DNA of 64,000 nt, from the NCBI RefSeq assembly GCF_019279795.1, contig NC_056729.1, positions 1,860,518,352-1,860,582,351 of the forward strand. The letters are read 5' to 3'. Below the pieces are notes generated by a model, which ran no database searches, was not told the origin of the DNA, and saw only the letters and a program-made list of their open reading frames with translations. Position 1 is the stretch's first letter. Each line of letters opens with the position of its first letter. The position numbers and the translations under genes are program-made. This document shows positions 44,591 through 56,869 of this stretch, piece after piece. The DNA is from Protopterus annectens. Its lineage: Eukaryota; Chordata; Ceratodontiformes; Protopteridae.

Positions 44591-46990
44591 CAAGACTGCA
44601 ATTCAATCACATGAAATCATGCTGAAATATACTTAAAACTATCTCAGAAACCAATGTGCACACTTCAACAAGGTGCATGCTGGTATGACTGGCACAAAAG
44701 GGAATTGGAGCTCAGGCATGCAGTAATATTACACTTTTTTTACTTTTCAGAGCAAGTTATTACATGTAGTCAATATGGTTGCCAAACACATTGTAAAAAT
44801 GGACTTCATTGAAAATATGAAATAAGTGTCAAGGCATTTATATTTTGCTTATATTACTGTTCAGTGCATTTGCCTTGTTCTTTAGACAGGCTTTTTATTT
44901 TATATATGTATGTGTACATTTATTCATGTGTTTGTTAGGGTAAGAGCAGCTATTCTGACAGAACAAATTCAAAGGAGGAGAAGTGCCAAAAGGAGGCCAA
45001 AAAACACAAAGCGAGAGCGCACATAGTCGTATTTCCCAAAACCACTTTTAATGCACAACCACCATAGACATATACACTGCAAATAACGCTGACCACAACC
45101 AGTACATTTTCATCAATAACTTCTTCAGATAATACAACAAAATCAACTGGTTACTTTTATACCCTTGTTAGTAGCAACTTAATTATGTCCAATTATATCC
45201 AGATGTAAATAAATCAAGTAAAACCATCTCTTCACAATTTTCCATACTCATCATTTTAAAATGCATATAATAATATCTATAAATTTATACAATGAAATTA
45301 AAACTATATACTTATTAATAAAAATATGTACAATTGTTTAATAATATATCAAATAATATCACGATATAAAATATTAGATAAAAATATAAATATATAAATC
45401 AAGTAAACAGGTATTCTGATTCTAATAGAGTCATTGCATTGTTCCTTAGAAGAGTTTCTTTTCTTTTTTGTATTATAAGACTAAGTCCTCTAAACTTTCC
45501 TTCTGAGTTTATTAGTTACAGCTTTTACATTATGTTGGTCCTGATTTCATGAGTATTGTTGTTATTACTGTGAAAGTGACACAGTACACAAGGGCTACAG
45601 TATGAGAGAGATGTTGCACAAAATACTGACTGAAACATTTTCCCATGGTGCACTAGGTGAAATTTATTCTGGAATAAGACTGGCCATGTGGTTTAATAAA
45701 TGTATTCAAGTTACAATATAATAGTGGTCAAAAACATTTTCAAAGGATGTAGTCAAATCCTTAACGGTCACAGTTTATATTAACACAAGGACTTCAGGTT
45801 GCAACTGTCAGCTTCTTATAAGTCCTAACATTGTCTTAATGCTTCTTTTAGGAACACACAGTTTTTCATACATGGGATACAGTCAGCCAGCCAGCCATGG
45901 CTATAGTTATACCAGTTAATCAGCGTTTCAAATCTATGAAGCTAGGCATGAACCACATACATCAGTCTAAAGATGGAGACAATGTTAAGGTGTCAGTGTC
46001 TCTTTTCAATATTTCACAGAGGATGATGCTTGAAATAACACTTCATACTCAGGCAGCGGATTGACTGAAGTTCAAAATAACATTTCATCTAATGGGAGGG
46101 GATTGACTCTGTTTCTAAAGCTAGCTGGGTAAAACTACAATATAGCAAAACAGGGTACACAGAGCAAAGAACTGTATTTTATTAACGGTTACATACCTTC
46201 GCTGAATACTTATGACATGTTTTCCCATTTCTTTTCATAGTAAGGTGGAAGGGTGCCTATATGTTTTTCTGCATATAAATATCCTGTAGTCTGCAGTTAT
46301 GCATATAGGTATCACTCAATATTACAATATTAAAATACATAATACAATATTAAATATAAGGTCACAGTACTGTATCTTCTAACTAAACAGTTTTTATCCT
46401 TGGTTCTTCTCCTCTTACCACACTGATCAGGTTTATCTTCACGTGTTTTGCATCTTGCATTGACAGAACCAATGATTTAATCTGCCAGAAAACATAAATT
46501 AAGAACGTTACAGAAGGTAAATCGAGTCTGCCATGAAACGTTGTTTCAAAATAATGCAAAATAATATAGCAGTATACATAAGTACTTCTAAAATATAAGA
46601 CTCAGACACTGTTTTCTGCAGACTTGTTTATCCATCTGTCTTTATGCACTCATGTTGATGGCCTAGAGCTCATTGTATACTATAAGTTATGATGCCTGCA
46701 ATAAGTGACTTCAGTTATTTATTTGATATATTTTTGCTGGTAGAAAAGTGTACTGCTTTAAAATCCCTGTTCAGTTATTTTTAGAATAGCTGCTAATGTT
46801 TTCATTGCTGACTTAAATAAATGCTTTGAGCGTTGTGTACATTTAGCAAATATTAATGTGCAGTAAATGCATACCATTTGATTTATAAACATGTCTCCCA
46901 GAATGCAATGCATGTTGAAACAGCACTCTAAATGAATTAGCTCATCTGCTAGGATAATACTGTTCTCTTTCTTAAGTACAGTCTTGGCCA
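44591..46990. other. No gene seen; possible PLE 3' end
   Basis: AT-rich DNA. On the minus strand at about 45140-44950 the sequence TATCTGAAGAAGTTATTGAT, GAAAATGTACTGG and a long tail resembles PLE or related 3' ends. The rest shows nothing recognisable. Confidence 0.45.
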
Positions 46991-47350
46991 CATCTTCCAC
47001 TGTTATAGGATCATAGGAGGTTACTAGGCTATTGGCCCTGAGGCCCTTATAAGACTAGCCAAGAGTTTAGCTCATGTTTAGACAAGTCAGCACCCAAAGC
47101 CCCTGTCCAGCAGGCACACAGGTGTAAGCCCAGGGGTGTATTTTCTGTTTCCCATCCAGTTATCCAGGTTGTGCTTAAAAATGAATAATGAGGTATTCTG
47201 CTTGATTGGGAGATGGAGTCTATAGATGGGGAAGTCTCTGGGACACAAATCTGTCCTGCCAACAAGTCCAATTGATATTATAGACCAGACTGAGGTCACG
47301 TGTATGGGTTACTCAAGTGGAGCTTGACTTCTCGATTTGCAGCAGTCCCA

Positions 47351-49304
47351 TCAATGTGGGTCTGAGATTGCTTTGTATGCCAGACAGAGGTCACCTCTGA
47401 GGAGTCTATATGAAACTGAGCAGAGGGACAGGCCTTTTAGCCTATCTGTGTACGGTAGATGTTTGAGGCCCTGGATTCTCCTGGTGAGGAACCTCTGTGG
47501 TCTCTCCAGCTGATGCATGTGTTTTGCGAGGTACATGCCATAGGGGGTGCTGTATTCAATAACTGGGATTATAAGGGAAGAATACAGGGATGTTATGACC
47601 TGTTTGTCCCTGAATGAGATACCCTTACTTATGAGGTGGGCCATGCAGAAAGCTTTCCATACAATGGAAGCAACATGGTGGTTAAAAGGCAGGTTGCTAT
47701 CAACCTGGGTGCCCAAATCCCTCACTACTGATTGCGTACTTAGGACATTGTTATTAATGTGATAATATGTGGGGACGTCACTGTCCCATGTTTCTGGTAC
47801 CAGTCATTTGTTTGGGTGAGACCCTCTTGGAGGACGTCCACATCCCTTGGGGAATTGATGACTGTGCCCAGCTTGCAGTCATCTGCAAACTTGGTCAGTC
47901 ATAGCCCACTGGTTTTGGCCTGCACCTCAGAGAAGTATATCCCAAATAGCAGAGGCTCCAAGGCCAATCCCTGGGGTACGCCACTCATTACATGTCTACT
48001 ACTTGAGGTGGCTTCCCCTATTTTGATTAGGTGGGTTCTATCAGTGAGCCAGTTTGCTACCCATCTGGTAACATATGGATTGATGCCTAGTTAAGAGAGT
48101 TTATCTATTATACCCAAGTGCGGAATAGTGTCGAAGGCTTTGGCCAGGTCAAGGTAGGTGGTGTGCACTGTCTTTCCCTTGTCCATGGCTTTGGTCACTA
48201 TTTCAAAGAAGTCAACCAGATTTAACAGACACGACCTCCCCTTGACAAAGTCATACTGCGGGGGGGGGGGTCAAGTGTTTGGAGGTTGCCAATGTCCCTG
48301 TTAATGAGGTCCACAATAATCCATTCCATGACCTTGCAGATCAGGCTAGTTAGGCTGATGGGTCTATAATTTCCCAGATCGGTGGATGCTCCACCTTTGT
48401 ACAAAGGGATGACAGTGGCTGTCCTTCACTTGGCTTGGACAAAGCTGGTACTCAAGCTTTGGTTGAATAGGGTGCCTAATGGTGCTTCAAGTTCATGCCT
48501 GAGTTCATGTAGGATGTAGCCTGGGATGTTATCAGGTCCCATGGAGGCTGGATTTTTTTGCCTTTGAGAGGGCAGTGATGACCTGTTCCCTAGAGGTAAA
48601 GGGTGGGGGTAGGTGCTGGGGATGTCCTGATTTACTGATGGGGAGACAGGAGGTAGACATTTTCACTGAATCTGTCAGTCAGTAGATTGGCTATATCTAC
48701 AGCATTTGTCTATGTGGTGTCCTTGACCACCAGTTTTGAACAGATCTGGGTGTTTCCTTTGAGATTGTGGACATATGTGAAGAAGGCCTTATGATTGCCT
48801 CTAGCAGATGTGGTTAATTTGGACTTGAAGTTGACTTTGGAGGATTTCACTACTGTTCTTATTTGCTTGTTCAGACTAAGGAGAGATTGCTTCCAATTGG
48901 GCACCTGCTCCTTCTTGGTCCTGGACAGCAATTTTTTTCCTTTTGTTATAGAGTTTGTTTAATGCAGATGTCCATCAGACAGGTTTATTCTTCCTTGCAG
49001 AGGATGATTTTGTGCTGTCAGGTATTCCTGATTCCATGCATCCATATAAATGCTTGTATAGTACTTTGGTGTAGATCTGGACATTGATGCCAGTGCCTAC
49101 AGAGGGGGAGGGGGCTGTGAAGCTGTTTATACCATCCCTCAGGAGGTTGTAATCAGCTTTGGAGAAGTTTTCTTTGTTTGACCTAGCTAGAGGGGGGTGA
49201 GGGGAAATAGTAACTTTGAAAGTGACCACTTTATCGTCGGATCTTACCAGGGAGGATGATACTGTAGTGGTGCTGCAGTGGTTACTCATGTTGGTTAATA
49301 CCAA
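47351..49304 (-). pseudogene. CR1 copy G, RT and end of endonuclease
   Basis: In element order: LVRSDDKVVTFKVTISPHPP (end of endonuclease; the family SDH block reads SDD here), the linker FSKADYNLLRDGINSFTA and YTKVLYKHLYGCM, a basic region (KQIRTVVKSSKVNFKSKL), GNYRPISLTSLICKVM near 48340, an FADD-like region near 47880 (LTKFADDCKLGTV), and the thumb MRDLGTQVDSNLPFNHHV to LPYTDRLKGLSLCSVSYRLL (47725-47351). A poly-G run at 48259-48269 falls in the DPTQ codons and shifts the frame. Clearly CR1. Confidence 0.87.
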
Positions 49305-49373
49305 GTCCTAGATATTACCACCTCTTGTGAGGGTATCAACTAGCTGGTCCAAGGCATTTGCATTAACAAAATT

Positions 49374-50105
49374 GAGGAATCTCTGGGCATTTGTGTTCTG
49401 GCATGAGTAGTTTTTCCAATCTGTGGTTGGGTAATAAATGGAGGAATCTCTGGGCATTTGTGTTCAGGCATGATTAGTTTTTCCAATCTGTGGTTGGGTA
49501 ATAAATCGAGGAATCTCTGGGCATTTGTGTTCTGGCATGAGTAGTTTTTCCAATCTGTGGTTGGGTAATAAATCGAGGAATCTCTGGGCATTTGTGTTCT
49601 GGCATGAGTAGTTTTTCCAATCTGTGGTTGGGTAATAAATCGAGGAATCTCTGGGCATTTGTGTTCAGGCACGAGTAGTTTTTCCAATCTGTGGTTGGGT
49701 AATAAATCGAGGAATCTCTGGGCATTTGTGTTCAGGCATGAGTAGTTTTTCCAATCTGTGGTTGGGTAATAAATCGAGGAATCTCTGGGCATTTGTGTTC
49801 AGGCATGAGTAGTTTTTCCAATCTGTGGTTGGGTAATAAATCGAGGAATCTCTGGCCATTTGTGTTCTGGCGTGAGTAGTTTTTCCAATCTGTGGTTGGG
49901 TAATAAATCGAGGAATCTCTGGGCATTTGTGTTCAGGCATGAGTAGTTTTTCCAATCTGTGGTTGGGTAATAAATCGAGGAATCTCTGGGCATTTGTGTT
50001 CTGGCATGAGTAGTTTTTCCAATCTGTGGTTGGGTAATAAATCGAGGAATCTCTGGGCATTTGTGTTCTGGCATGAGTAGTTTTTCCAATCTGTGGTTGG
50101 GTAAT
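49374..50105. repeat. 67-bp minisatellite in the CR1 copy G endonuclease
   Basis: Eleven units starting GAGGAATCTCTGGGCATTTG. On the CR1 strand each unit encodes the region after the GDFNY block (YPTTDWKNYSCQNTN, AQRFLD). The flanking CR1 sequence (LIPGDFNY on one side, the LDQL region on the other) is intact, so the array is an internal amplification. 67 is not divisible by 3, so frame rotates each unit. Confidence 0.96.
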
Positions 50106-50246
50106 GGTAATTAAAGTCACCCGGGATCAGGGTAAAGGGTTGAATCTTGATAGATCTGAAGAGGTTCAGATAGGTGGAGTGGGCATCTTGAGTCAAATTT
50201 GGGAGCCTGTAGATAGCTATGATTTGAATAGGGGTCTTGTTAATGG

Positions 50247-50657
50247 TTAACTGCACATGGAATGTCTCCTGTGCATCATACTGTTTGACCAGCCTTGAGC
50301 GTGAACGTCTTTAATATATATTGAAACTCCACCTCCTTTGGCTTTACTTCCCACAGTTTGGGGTCTGAATATATGATAGGATAAGTAACCAGATATGACT
50401 GGGGTGCCCTGAGCAGCTTTGAACCAGGTTTCTGTGACTGCACAAATGTCACAATCTTCCAGGGTTAAGAGTGCTTGTAGTAAGCACAGTTTCATATTTA
50501 GACTCCTAGCGTTTAGTAGCATGACGTTTAATTTGCTTTTTCTTGAAATTTTTATGTTGGTAGTATCGACCTCATGACTTTTCCTAAAAAAAGGCACTAT
50601 GGGGAGGCAAGGGCCTTTGCCGGAAGCCTGAAGCCTGAGTGAGACAGATGCAGGCAA
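50247..50657 (-). pseudogene. CR1 copy G, end of ORF1 and start of endonuclease
   Basis: The 136-codon frame starts in ORF1 block V territory (RLQASGKGPCLPIVPFFRKS), passes a linker, and continues into ORF2: LNVMLLNARSLNMKLCLLQA, CDICAVTETWFKAAQG and GGGVSIYIKDVHAQG, three endonuclease blocks including the ET active-site motif. The open connection between the two ORFs is probably a chance loss of the ORF1 stop. Confidence 0.8.
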
Positions 50658-50853
50658 TCTCTAGCAAAGCATTGTGGTCTGTCATTTATATCTTCCCAGG
50701 CTATCAGGTACTGGATCCCCCTGGAATGACACAAGAAACTAAGCTAATTGTTAAAGTCGGTCATTTTCTGTTTGTATTGAGGCATCATTCTGGGTGACGG
50801 TAGAATGCTGCTAAAGGCTGGGGACATACCTGCCTGGGACGCATTCACTGAGC

Positions 50854-51110
50854 TCAATCATGTCTCTTCATATAGTCCAGGGAGGTACATCTCAAGTCAT
50901 TCACGCTAACAGGGGCTATGACAGAGTCATAACAGTACCTGTTGTTGAGGAGTCTTGAGTGCGTGTGTGATATGGCAGATTCTGAGACTTGACAAACAAC
51001 TAACTGTAACTTTGTCCTTATCCAGCCTGGTGAGAGGCACATCTTTGTGTATCACAATGGAGTGCCCTATGACTAATATGTTGGGTTTATGGTTAGGCTT
51101 TAGGGGTTAT
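50854..51110 (-). pseudogene. CR1 copy G ORF1, esterase N-terminal blocks
   Basis: NILVIGHSIVIHKDVPLTRL (block I, with GHS in place of GDS, near 51080), then VSVNDLRCTSLDYMKRHD (block III, GVND changed to SVND, near 50890). It lies directly downstream of the 78-bp array on the element strand, in frame with its last unit apart from one TAA about 30 bases before block I. Confidence 0.78.
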
Positions 51111-51136
51111 GAGACACTGGTGTGTGGACTATGCAT

Positions 51137-53490
51137 GGTATGTGGTATGGAGGGTTGTGGAGTTTGCATGTGTTTTTTCTCTGAGGTCTCCTTTGTTTGG
51201 GTTTGTTTTTGCATGGTATGTAGTGTGGAGGGTTGTGGAGTTTGCATGTGTTTTTTCTCTGAGGTCTCCTTTGTTTGGGTTTGTTTTTGCATGGTATGTA
51301 GTGTGGAGGGTTGTGGAGTTTGCATGTGTTTTTTCTCTGAGGTCTCCTTTGTTTGGGTATGTTTTTGCATGGTATGTGGTATGGAGGGTTGTGGAGTTTG
51401 CATGTGTTTTTTCTCTGAGGTCTCCTTTGTTTGGGTTTGTTTTTGCATGGTATGTAGTGTGGAGGGTTGTGGAGTTTGCATGTGTTTTTTCTCTGAGGTC
51501 TCCTTTGGTTATGTTTTTGCATGGTATGTGGTATGGAGGGTTGTGGAGTTTGCATGTGTTTTTTCTCTGAGGTCTCCTTTGTTTGGGTTTGTTTTTGCAT
51601 GGTATGTAGTGTGGAGGGTTGTGGAGTTTGCATGTGTTTTTTCTCTGAGGTCTCCTTTGGTTATGTTTTTGCATGGTATGTGGTATGGAGGGTTGTGGAG
51701 TTTGCATGTGTTTTTTGCCTCTGAGGTCTCCTTTGTTTGGGTATGTTTTTGCATGGTATGTGGTATGGAGGGTTGTGGAGTTTGCATGTGTTTTTTCTCT
51801 GAGGTCTCCTTTGTTTAGGTTTGTTTTTGCATGGCATGTGGTATGGAGGGTTGTGGAGTTTGCATGTGTTTTTTCTCTGAGGTCTCCTTTGTTTGGGTAT
51901 GTTTTTGCACGGTATGTGGTATGGAGGGTTGTGGAGTTTGCATGTGTTTTTTCTCTGAGGTCTCCTTTGTTTGGGTTTGTTTTTGCATGGTATGTAGTGT
52001 GGAGGATTGTGGAGTTTGTGTGTATTTTTTCTCTGAAGTCTCCTTTGTTTAGGTTTGTTTTTCTGCATGGTATGTGGTATGGAGGGTTGTAGAGTTTGCA
52101 TGTGTTTTTTCTCTGAGGTCTCCTTTGTTTGGCTTTGTTTTTGCATGGTATGTGGTATGGAGGGTTGTGGAGTTTGCGTGTATTTTTTCTCTGAAGTCTC
52201 CTTTGTTTGGGTATGTTTTTGCACGGTATGTGGTATGGAGAGTTGTGGAGTTTGCATGTGTTTTTTCTCTGAGGTCTCCTTTGTTTGGGTTTGTTTTTGC
52301 ATGGTATGTAGTGTGGAGGGTTGTGGAGTTTGCGTGTATTTTTTTCTCTGAAGTCTCCTTTGTTTGGGTATGTTTTTGCACAGTATGTGGTATGGAGGGT
52401 TGTGGAGTTTGCATGTGTTTTTTCTCTGAGGTCTCCTTTGTTTGGGTTTGTTTTTGCATGGTATGTAGTGTGGAGGGTTGTGGCGTTTGCGTGTATTTTT
52501 TCTCTGAAGTCTCCTTTGTTTGGGTTTGTTTTTGCATGGTATGTAGTGTGGAGGGTTGTGGAGTTTGCGTGTATTTTTTCTCTGAAGTCTCCTTTGTTTA
52601 GGTTTGTTTTTCTGCATGGTATGTGGTATGGAGGGTTGTGGAGTTTGCATGTGTTTTTTCTCTGAGGTCTCCTTTGTTTAGGTTTGTTTTTCTGCATGGT
52701 ATGTAGTGTGGAGGGTTGTGGAGTTTGCGTGTATTTTTTCTCTGAAGTCTCCTTTGTTTGGGTATGTTTTTGCACGGTATGTGGTATGGAGGGTTGTGGA
52801 GTTTGCATGTGTTTTTTCTCTGAGGTCTCCTTTGTTTGGGTATGTTTTTGCATGGTATGTGGTATGGAGGGTTGTGGAGTTTGCATGTGTTTTTTCTCTG
52901 AGGTCTCCTTTGTTTGGGTTTGTTTTTGCATGGTATGTGGTATGGAGGGTTGTGGAGTTTGCTTGTGTTTTTATCTCTGAGGTCTCCTTTGTTTAGGTTT
53001 GTTTCTGCATGGTATGTGGTATGGAGGGTTGTGGAGTTTGCATGTGTTTTTTCTCTGAGGTCTCCTTTGTTTAGGTTTGTTTTTCTGCATGGTATGTGGT
53101 ATGGAGGGTCGTGGAGTTTGCATGTGTTTTTTTCTCTGAGGTCTCCTTTGTTTGGGTTTGTTTTTGCATGGTATGTGGTATGGAGGGTTGTGGAGTTTGC
53201 ATGTATTTTTTCTCTGAGGTCTCTTTGTTTAGGTATGTTTTTGCACGGAATGTGGTATGGAGGGTTGTGGAGTTTGCATGTGTTTTTTCTCTGAGGTCTC
53301 CTTTGTTTGGGTTTGTTTTTCTGCATGGTATGTGGTATGGAGGGTTGTGGAGTTTGCATGTGTTTTTTCTCTGAGGTTTCCTTTGTTTGGGTTTGTTTTT
53401 GCATGGTATGTGGTATGGAGGGTTGTGGAGTTTGCATGTGTTTTTTTGCCTCTGAGGTCTCCTTTGTTTGGGTTTGTTTTTGTTGAGAAC
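51137..53490. repeat. 78-bp minisatellite in CR1 ORF1, about 30 units
   Basis: About 30 units of 78 bp starting GGTATGTGGTATGGAGGGTT. Units fall into types (GTATGTGGTATGG or GTATGTAGTGTGG; GGGTTTG or GGGTATG; GTGTTTTTTC or GTATTTTTTC). 78 bp is 26 codons, so frames up to 600 codons stay open; on the CR1 strand one reads KQTQTKETSEKKHMQTPQPS. It resembles, in similar order, the Thr/Gln-rich spacer upstream of the ORF1 esterase in copy B (AAGGACCTCTGAAGC near 13402). Confidence 0.95.
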
Positions 53491-53500
53491 CTCCACATAT

Positions 53501-53922
53501 GAGCTTCATGTTATCCTTTCTTTCTTTCTTATCCTCTTTTTATTGCTATCTTGGTTTGTTTTTAAATGCAGTACTCATTTAAACACCCACACTTTTATAC
53601 ACAATTACAGATGCAGAACCTCATCAAGGTTATCAAGGTGTATACATCCAGATAAAATTTTAGGCATGTGCCATATTACCAGCCCAACTAACCAAACATG
53701 CCTTAACCTTCAGTAACATTAATCCAAGTCTACTAAATTATAATGGATGACTGATTCACAGACAAACCTCTTCAATATTAAAAACAGTTTTTATTAGCAA
53801 TTCATCAGAGCCAAATACTCCTGCTTCAACACTGGAAACATTACCTAAGCTATCCTTTCTGAGTCTCTTCTCCCCTCAAGATCCACTGAAGACTGACCCA
53901 CTTTAGAAACAAGTTTATACAT
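53501..53922. other. No gene seen
   Basis: AT-rich sequence with no recognisable feature. Confidence 0.55.
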
Positions 53923-54410
53923 GGTGGGAAGTTGGCATAATGGTTAAGGTGTTTACCTTACAGACACAAAGTGCAGAGCTTGATTTTTACATGGGGTAAT
54001 TGTCTAGGCTTAACGTGGCTCACAAGGGCAGTTAGCCTAGTAATAACCTATGGTACATTGCACTCTGCTTGATTGTGCATTGCACTGTGCTTGATTGTGC
54101 ATTGCACTCTGCTTGATTGTGCATTGCACTGTGCTTGATTGTGCATTGCACTCTGCTTGATTGTGCATTGCACTGTGCTTGATTGTGCATTGCACTCTGC
54201 TTGATTGTGCATTGCACTGTGCTTGTTCACTAGAATGTATATAAACATTTTTTTCTATGTAATTAGTCTGAACTGTTATTGCTTACATCTCTGTATTTTT
54301 TGTTTGTGAAATGTTTTGTATTTCACCTGGGCTGAGCCTGGCATTGGTCAGTACTGGTCAGGGTACTACCCCAGTAAACAAATATAAATAAAATGAAATA
54401 AATTGAGTTG
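53923..54410 (+). mobile_element. tRNA-derived SINE with L2-like tail and internal minisatellite
   Basis: The head carries a box A match TGGCATAATGGTTAAGG (53933-53949) and a decayed box B (GAGCTTGATTTT, 53976-53987), an RNA polymerase III promoter arrangement. A body follows, then eight 22-bp units (54053-54220), then a tail near 54308-54405 ending CCAGTAAACAAATATAAATA with A-rich repeats. That tail resembles the 3' ends of the L2 copies H and I (GTAAACAAATGTAAAATAAA), suggesting that L2 enzymes mobilised this SINE. The family name is not known to me. Confidence 0.65.
54053..54220. repeat. 22-bp units in a strict 44-bp dimer
   Basis: Units CATTGCACTCTGCTTGATTG and CATTGCACTGTGCTTGATTG alternate four times, differing at one base (C/G), so the true period is 44 bp. 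Confidence 0.95.
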
Positions 54411-55814
54411 AATGCTTTCAGTGTGTGAAATACATGGGTCGGTTTTGTTGGGTAACAGTGATTTATAAACTTAACTTCAAGGGTACAAAGTAAAATTTCA
54501 TTTTGGTAATGTCTGCACTGAAGAATCATATAATCTCTGTATAACCTTTGTCCAGCAAAGTTCATACTCAACCCTAATTAGTCTTATCATGGTCAACACA
54601 AATTTTCCCTAATATTCTGTGAACAAAAATATGGCCCATACACAGTCTGAGGTTTAACCAAAGCCTTATACATAGGAATCATTACAGATGGAAGTGTTGC
54701 ACAGACTATTCATAAATATAAAGGCTCTGTTTTTTATTATATTATTATTAATATTGTTCTTCAAAGTCTGCTCAGTTGTGGTTCTTTTCTCCCTGACAAA
54801 GTTAGCTTTGGGAAGTATTTTATTGCCCATAAAATATAAATAATGCATACTATTATGACTCTTGTATGATAATGTAATGCATATTTATGTTAAATTCAGT
54901 TCTGTTTGAGGATTTCCCTTGGAATAAAGTATTTAAAATTGCTGTATGGTTTGCTTATCATGAAGATTACAAATCTCAGAGGTCACTTTAGAATCACTGT
55001 CAACTGTACAAACCCAGTCATGGGACTTACATGGAAATGTAGACATAAACCCATTATATAAAAATGATCTCACAACAGAAACCTGATAAGCTCATTTGTA
55101 TGCAGCCTTAATAGTGGATATTGTGACTTTAATTCTCATCTGTAGGATCAAACCAACAGCCACTAAGCCAGCAAAGAATATAATTATTTATTCCCATAGA
55201 TTTCACTGAATCAGTTATAGGACAATGTGGAATGGATTCAAAAGATCTGGACTGATTCAGATAAATGACGAGAACTGTGATCCTTAAATCAACAGTATCT
55301 ATCACATTAGCATAAAATTCATTATGCTTGTGGGGTATAACTACCTTTAAGTTAACCCATAATAGCTAAAATCATAGCATGTCGCATGGTTGGAATAAAG
55401 TAAACTGAAAAGAGACATCTGAAACATTTGCCAGTATAACAAGATGGATTTATGGGTCTGAAATTATTCATATTACTTAAATCACCACTCTTTAGTATCA
55501 AAACCAGATGAAAGGTTACACTGAAATAAGACTTATAAATGAATCTATGGAAATTCCACATTCTGTGGATACTCCATCTGCTAATTTCCTTGTATTCATC
55601 TTATTTTCAGGAAAATAAAGGGAAGATACTTTTAAATCCATTTCTTTAGCATTATCTGTCTCATGTATGGCTATCACTGTTTTAATTTTAACAGTATCAG
55701 TTAAAGCAAATGAAAAATCACACAATAATCAGGATTAAATACTGAAATCTGTTTCTGTTAAACTACTGAGTATTGCAAATACACTGCTTAATTTAAGCTA
55801 GCTTGATCACACGA
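54411..55814. other. No gene seen
   Basis: AT-rich sequence with only short chance frames. Confidence 0.55.
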
Positions 55815-56030
55815 AGGCAAGGTACTGTCTGTAATGCCACAGAGCTAGGGTGCTGCCCTGTGATATAAGGTGATGTCTGTGATGCCGTAGAGGCAGGGTG
55901 CAGTCTGTGATGCCAGAGAGGTAGGGTGCTGTCTGTGATACCACAGAGATAAGGTGCTATCTGTGATGCCACAGAATCAGGGTACTATCTGTGACACCAT
56001 AGAGGCAGGGCGTGGTCTGTGATGCTGCGG
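55815..56030. repeat. Degenerate tandem repeat of about 33 bp
   Basis: About six units of the type GGTGCTGTCTGTGATGCCAC followed by AGAGGCAGG, each differing from the next at several bases. Confidence 0.85.
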
Positions 56031-56151
56031 TTCCATGCTCAGAAATGAACATGGGCCACTAGTACAGCTGGCCATGAGGGATACTATGAAACAGCTGACC
56101 ACCTCCATTATTTTTGGGGGATGGTTAGGTGGATGCCAATGGAGTCAAGAA

Positions 56152-56825
56152 ATCTCACAGTCCATCCCATCAAGATTGGGGGCAATGATGATATCATGAC
56201 ATCACTGCACTAGCTACACCCCCTCACAGTCCATCCCATTAGGATTGGGGGCAATGATGATATCATGACAAAACTGCACTAGCTACACCCCCTCACAGTC
56301 CATCCCATCAAGACTGGTGGTAAAGATATCATGACATCACTGCACTAGCTACACCCCCTCACAGTCCATCCCATCAAGACTGGTGGTAAAGATATCATGA
56401 CATCACTGCACTAACTACACCCCCTCACAGTCTATCCCATCAAGGCTGGTGGTAATGATGATATCATGACATCACTGCACTAGCTACACCCCCTCACAGT
56501 CCATCCCATCAGGACTGGGGACAATGATGATATCATGACATCACTGCACTAGCTACACCCCTTCACAGTCCATCCCATCACTATTGGGGGCAATGATGAT
56601 ATTATGACATTACTGCACTAGCTACACCCCCTCACAGTCCATCCCATTAGGATTGGGGGCAATGAGGTTATCATGACATCACTGTACTAGCTACACCCCC
56701 TCACAGTCCATCCCATTAGGATTGGGGGCAATGATGATATCATGACATCACTGCACTAGCTACAAACTCTCACAGTCCATCCCATCAAGACTGGTGGTAA
56801 AGATATCATGACATCACTGCACTAG
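56152..56825. repeat. 70-bp minisatellite, about 10 units
   Basis: Units start CTCACAGTCCATCCCATCAA and contain GATGATATCATGACATCACT and GCACTAGCTACACCCCC. A shorter variant of about 61 bp lacks part of GGCAATGATGAT. The unit holds the palindrome ATGATATCAT. Confidence 0.95.
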
Positions 56826-56869
56826 CAGCCAGAGGTTATGAATGGAAAGAGAAGTATTAAAATTTAGTC

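Larger units (their letters stand above)
46995..53500 (-). mobile_element. CR1 LINE copy G, ORF1 to 3' end, inflated by two tandem arrays
   Basis: Minus-strand CR1. The 3' end at about 46995 carries the octamer-like CTATGATCCTAT; the C-terminal block and RT thumb lie at 47087-47725, RT palm at 47760-48930, endonuclease at 48975-50657, and ORF1 with the esterase at about 50660-51110, preceded by a 30-unit 78-bp array up to 53490. Without its two arrays (0.7 and 2.35 kb) it would be about 3.4 kb. Moderate decay with stops and frameshifts throughout ORF2. It is the only CR1 copy here that runs from ORF1 to the 3' terminus without a later insertion. Confidence 0.9.

Noticed and set aside
49340-50120. 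Several minus-strand frames of 60-151 codons with repeated SSIYYPTTDWKN
   Set aside because: The 67-bp array rotates all three frames through the same CR1 codons; not separate genes.
51129-52931. 600-codon minus-strand open frame, with several long plus-strand frames opposite
   Set aside because: They exist because the 78-bp unit is a multiple of three and lacks stops. Both strands are open, which is a sign of repeat sequence, not of a gene.
53923-53995. Functional tRNA gene
   Set aside because: Box B is decayed and no cloverleaf can be drawn; it is a SINE head.
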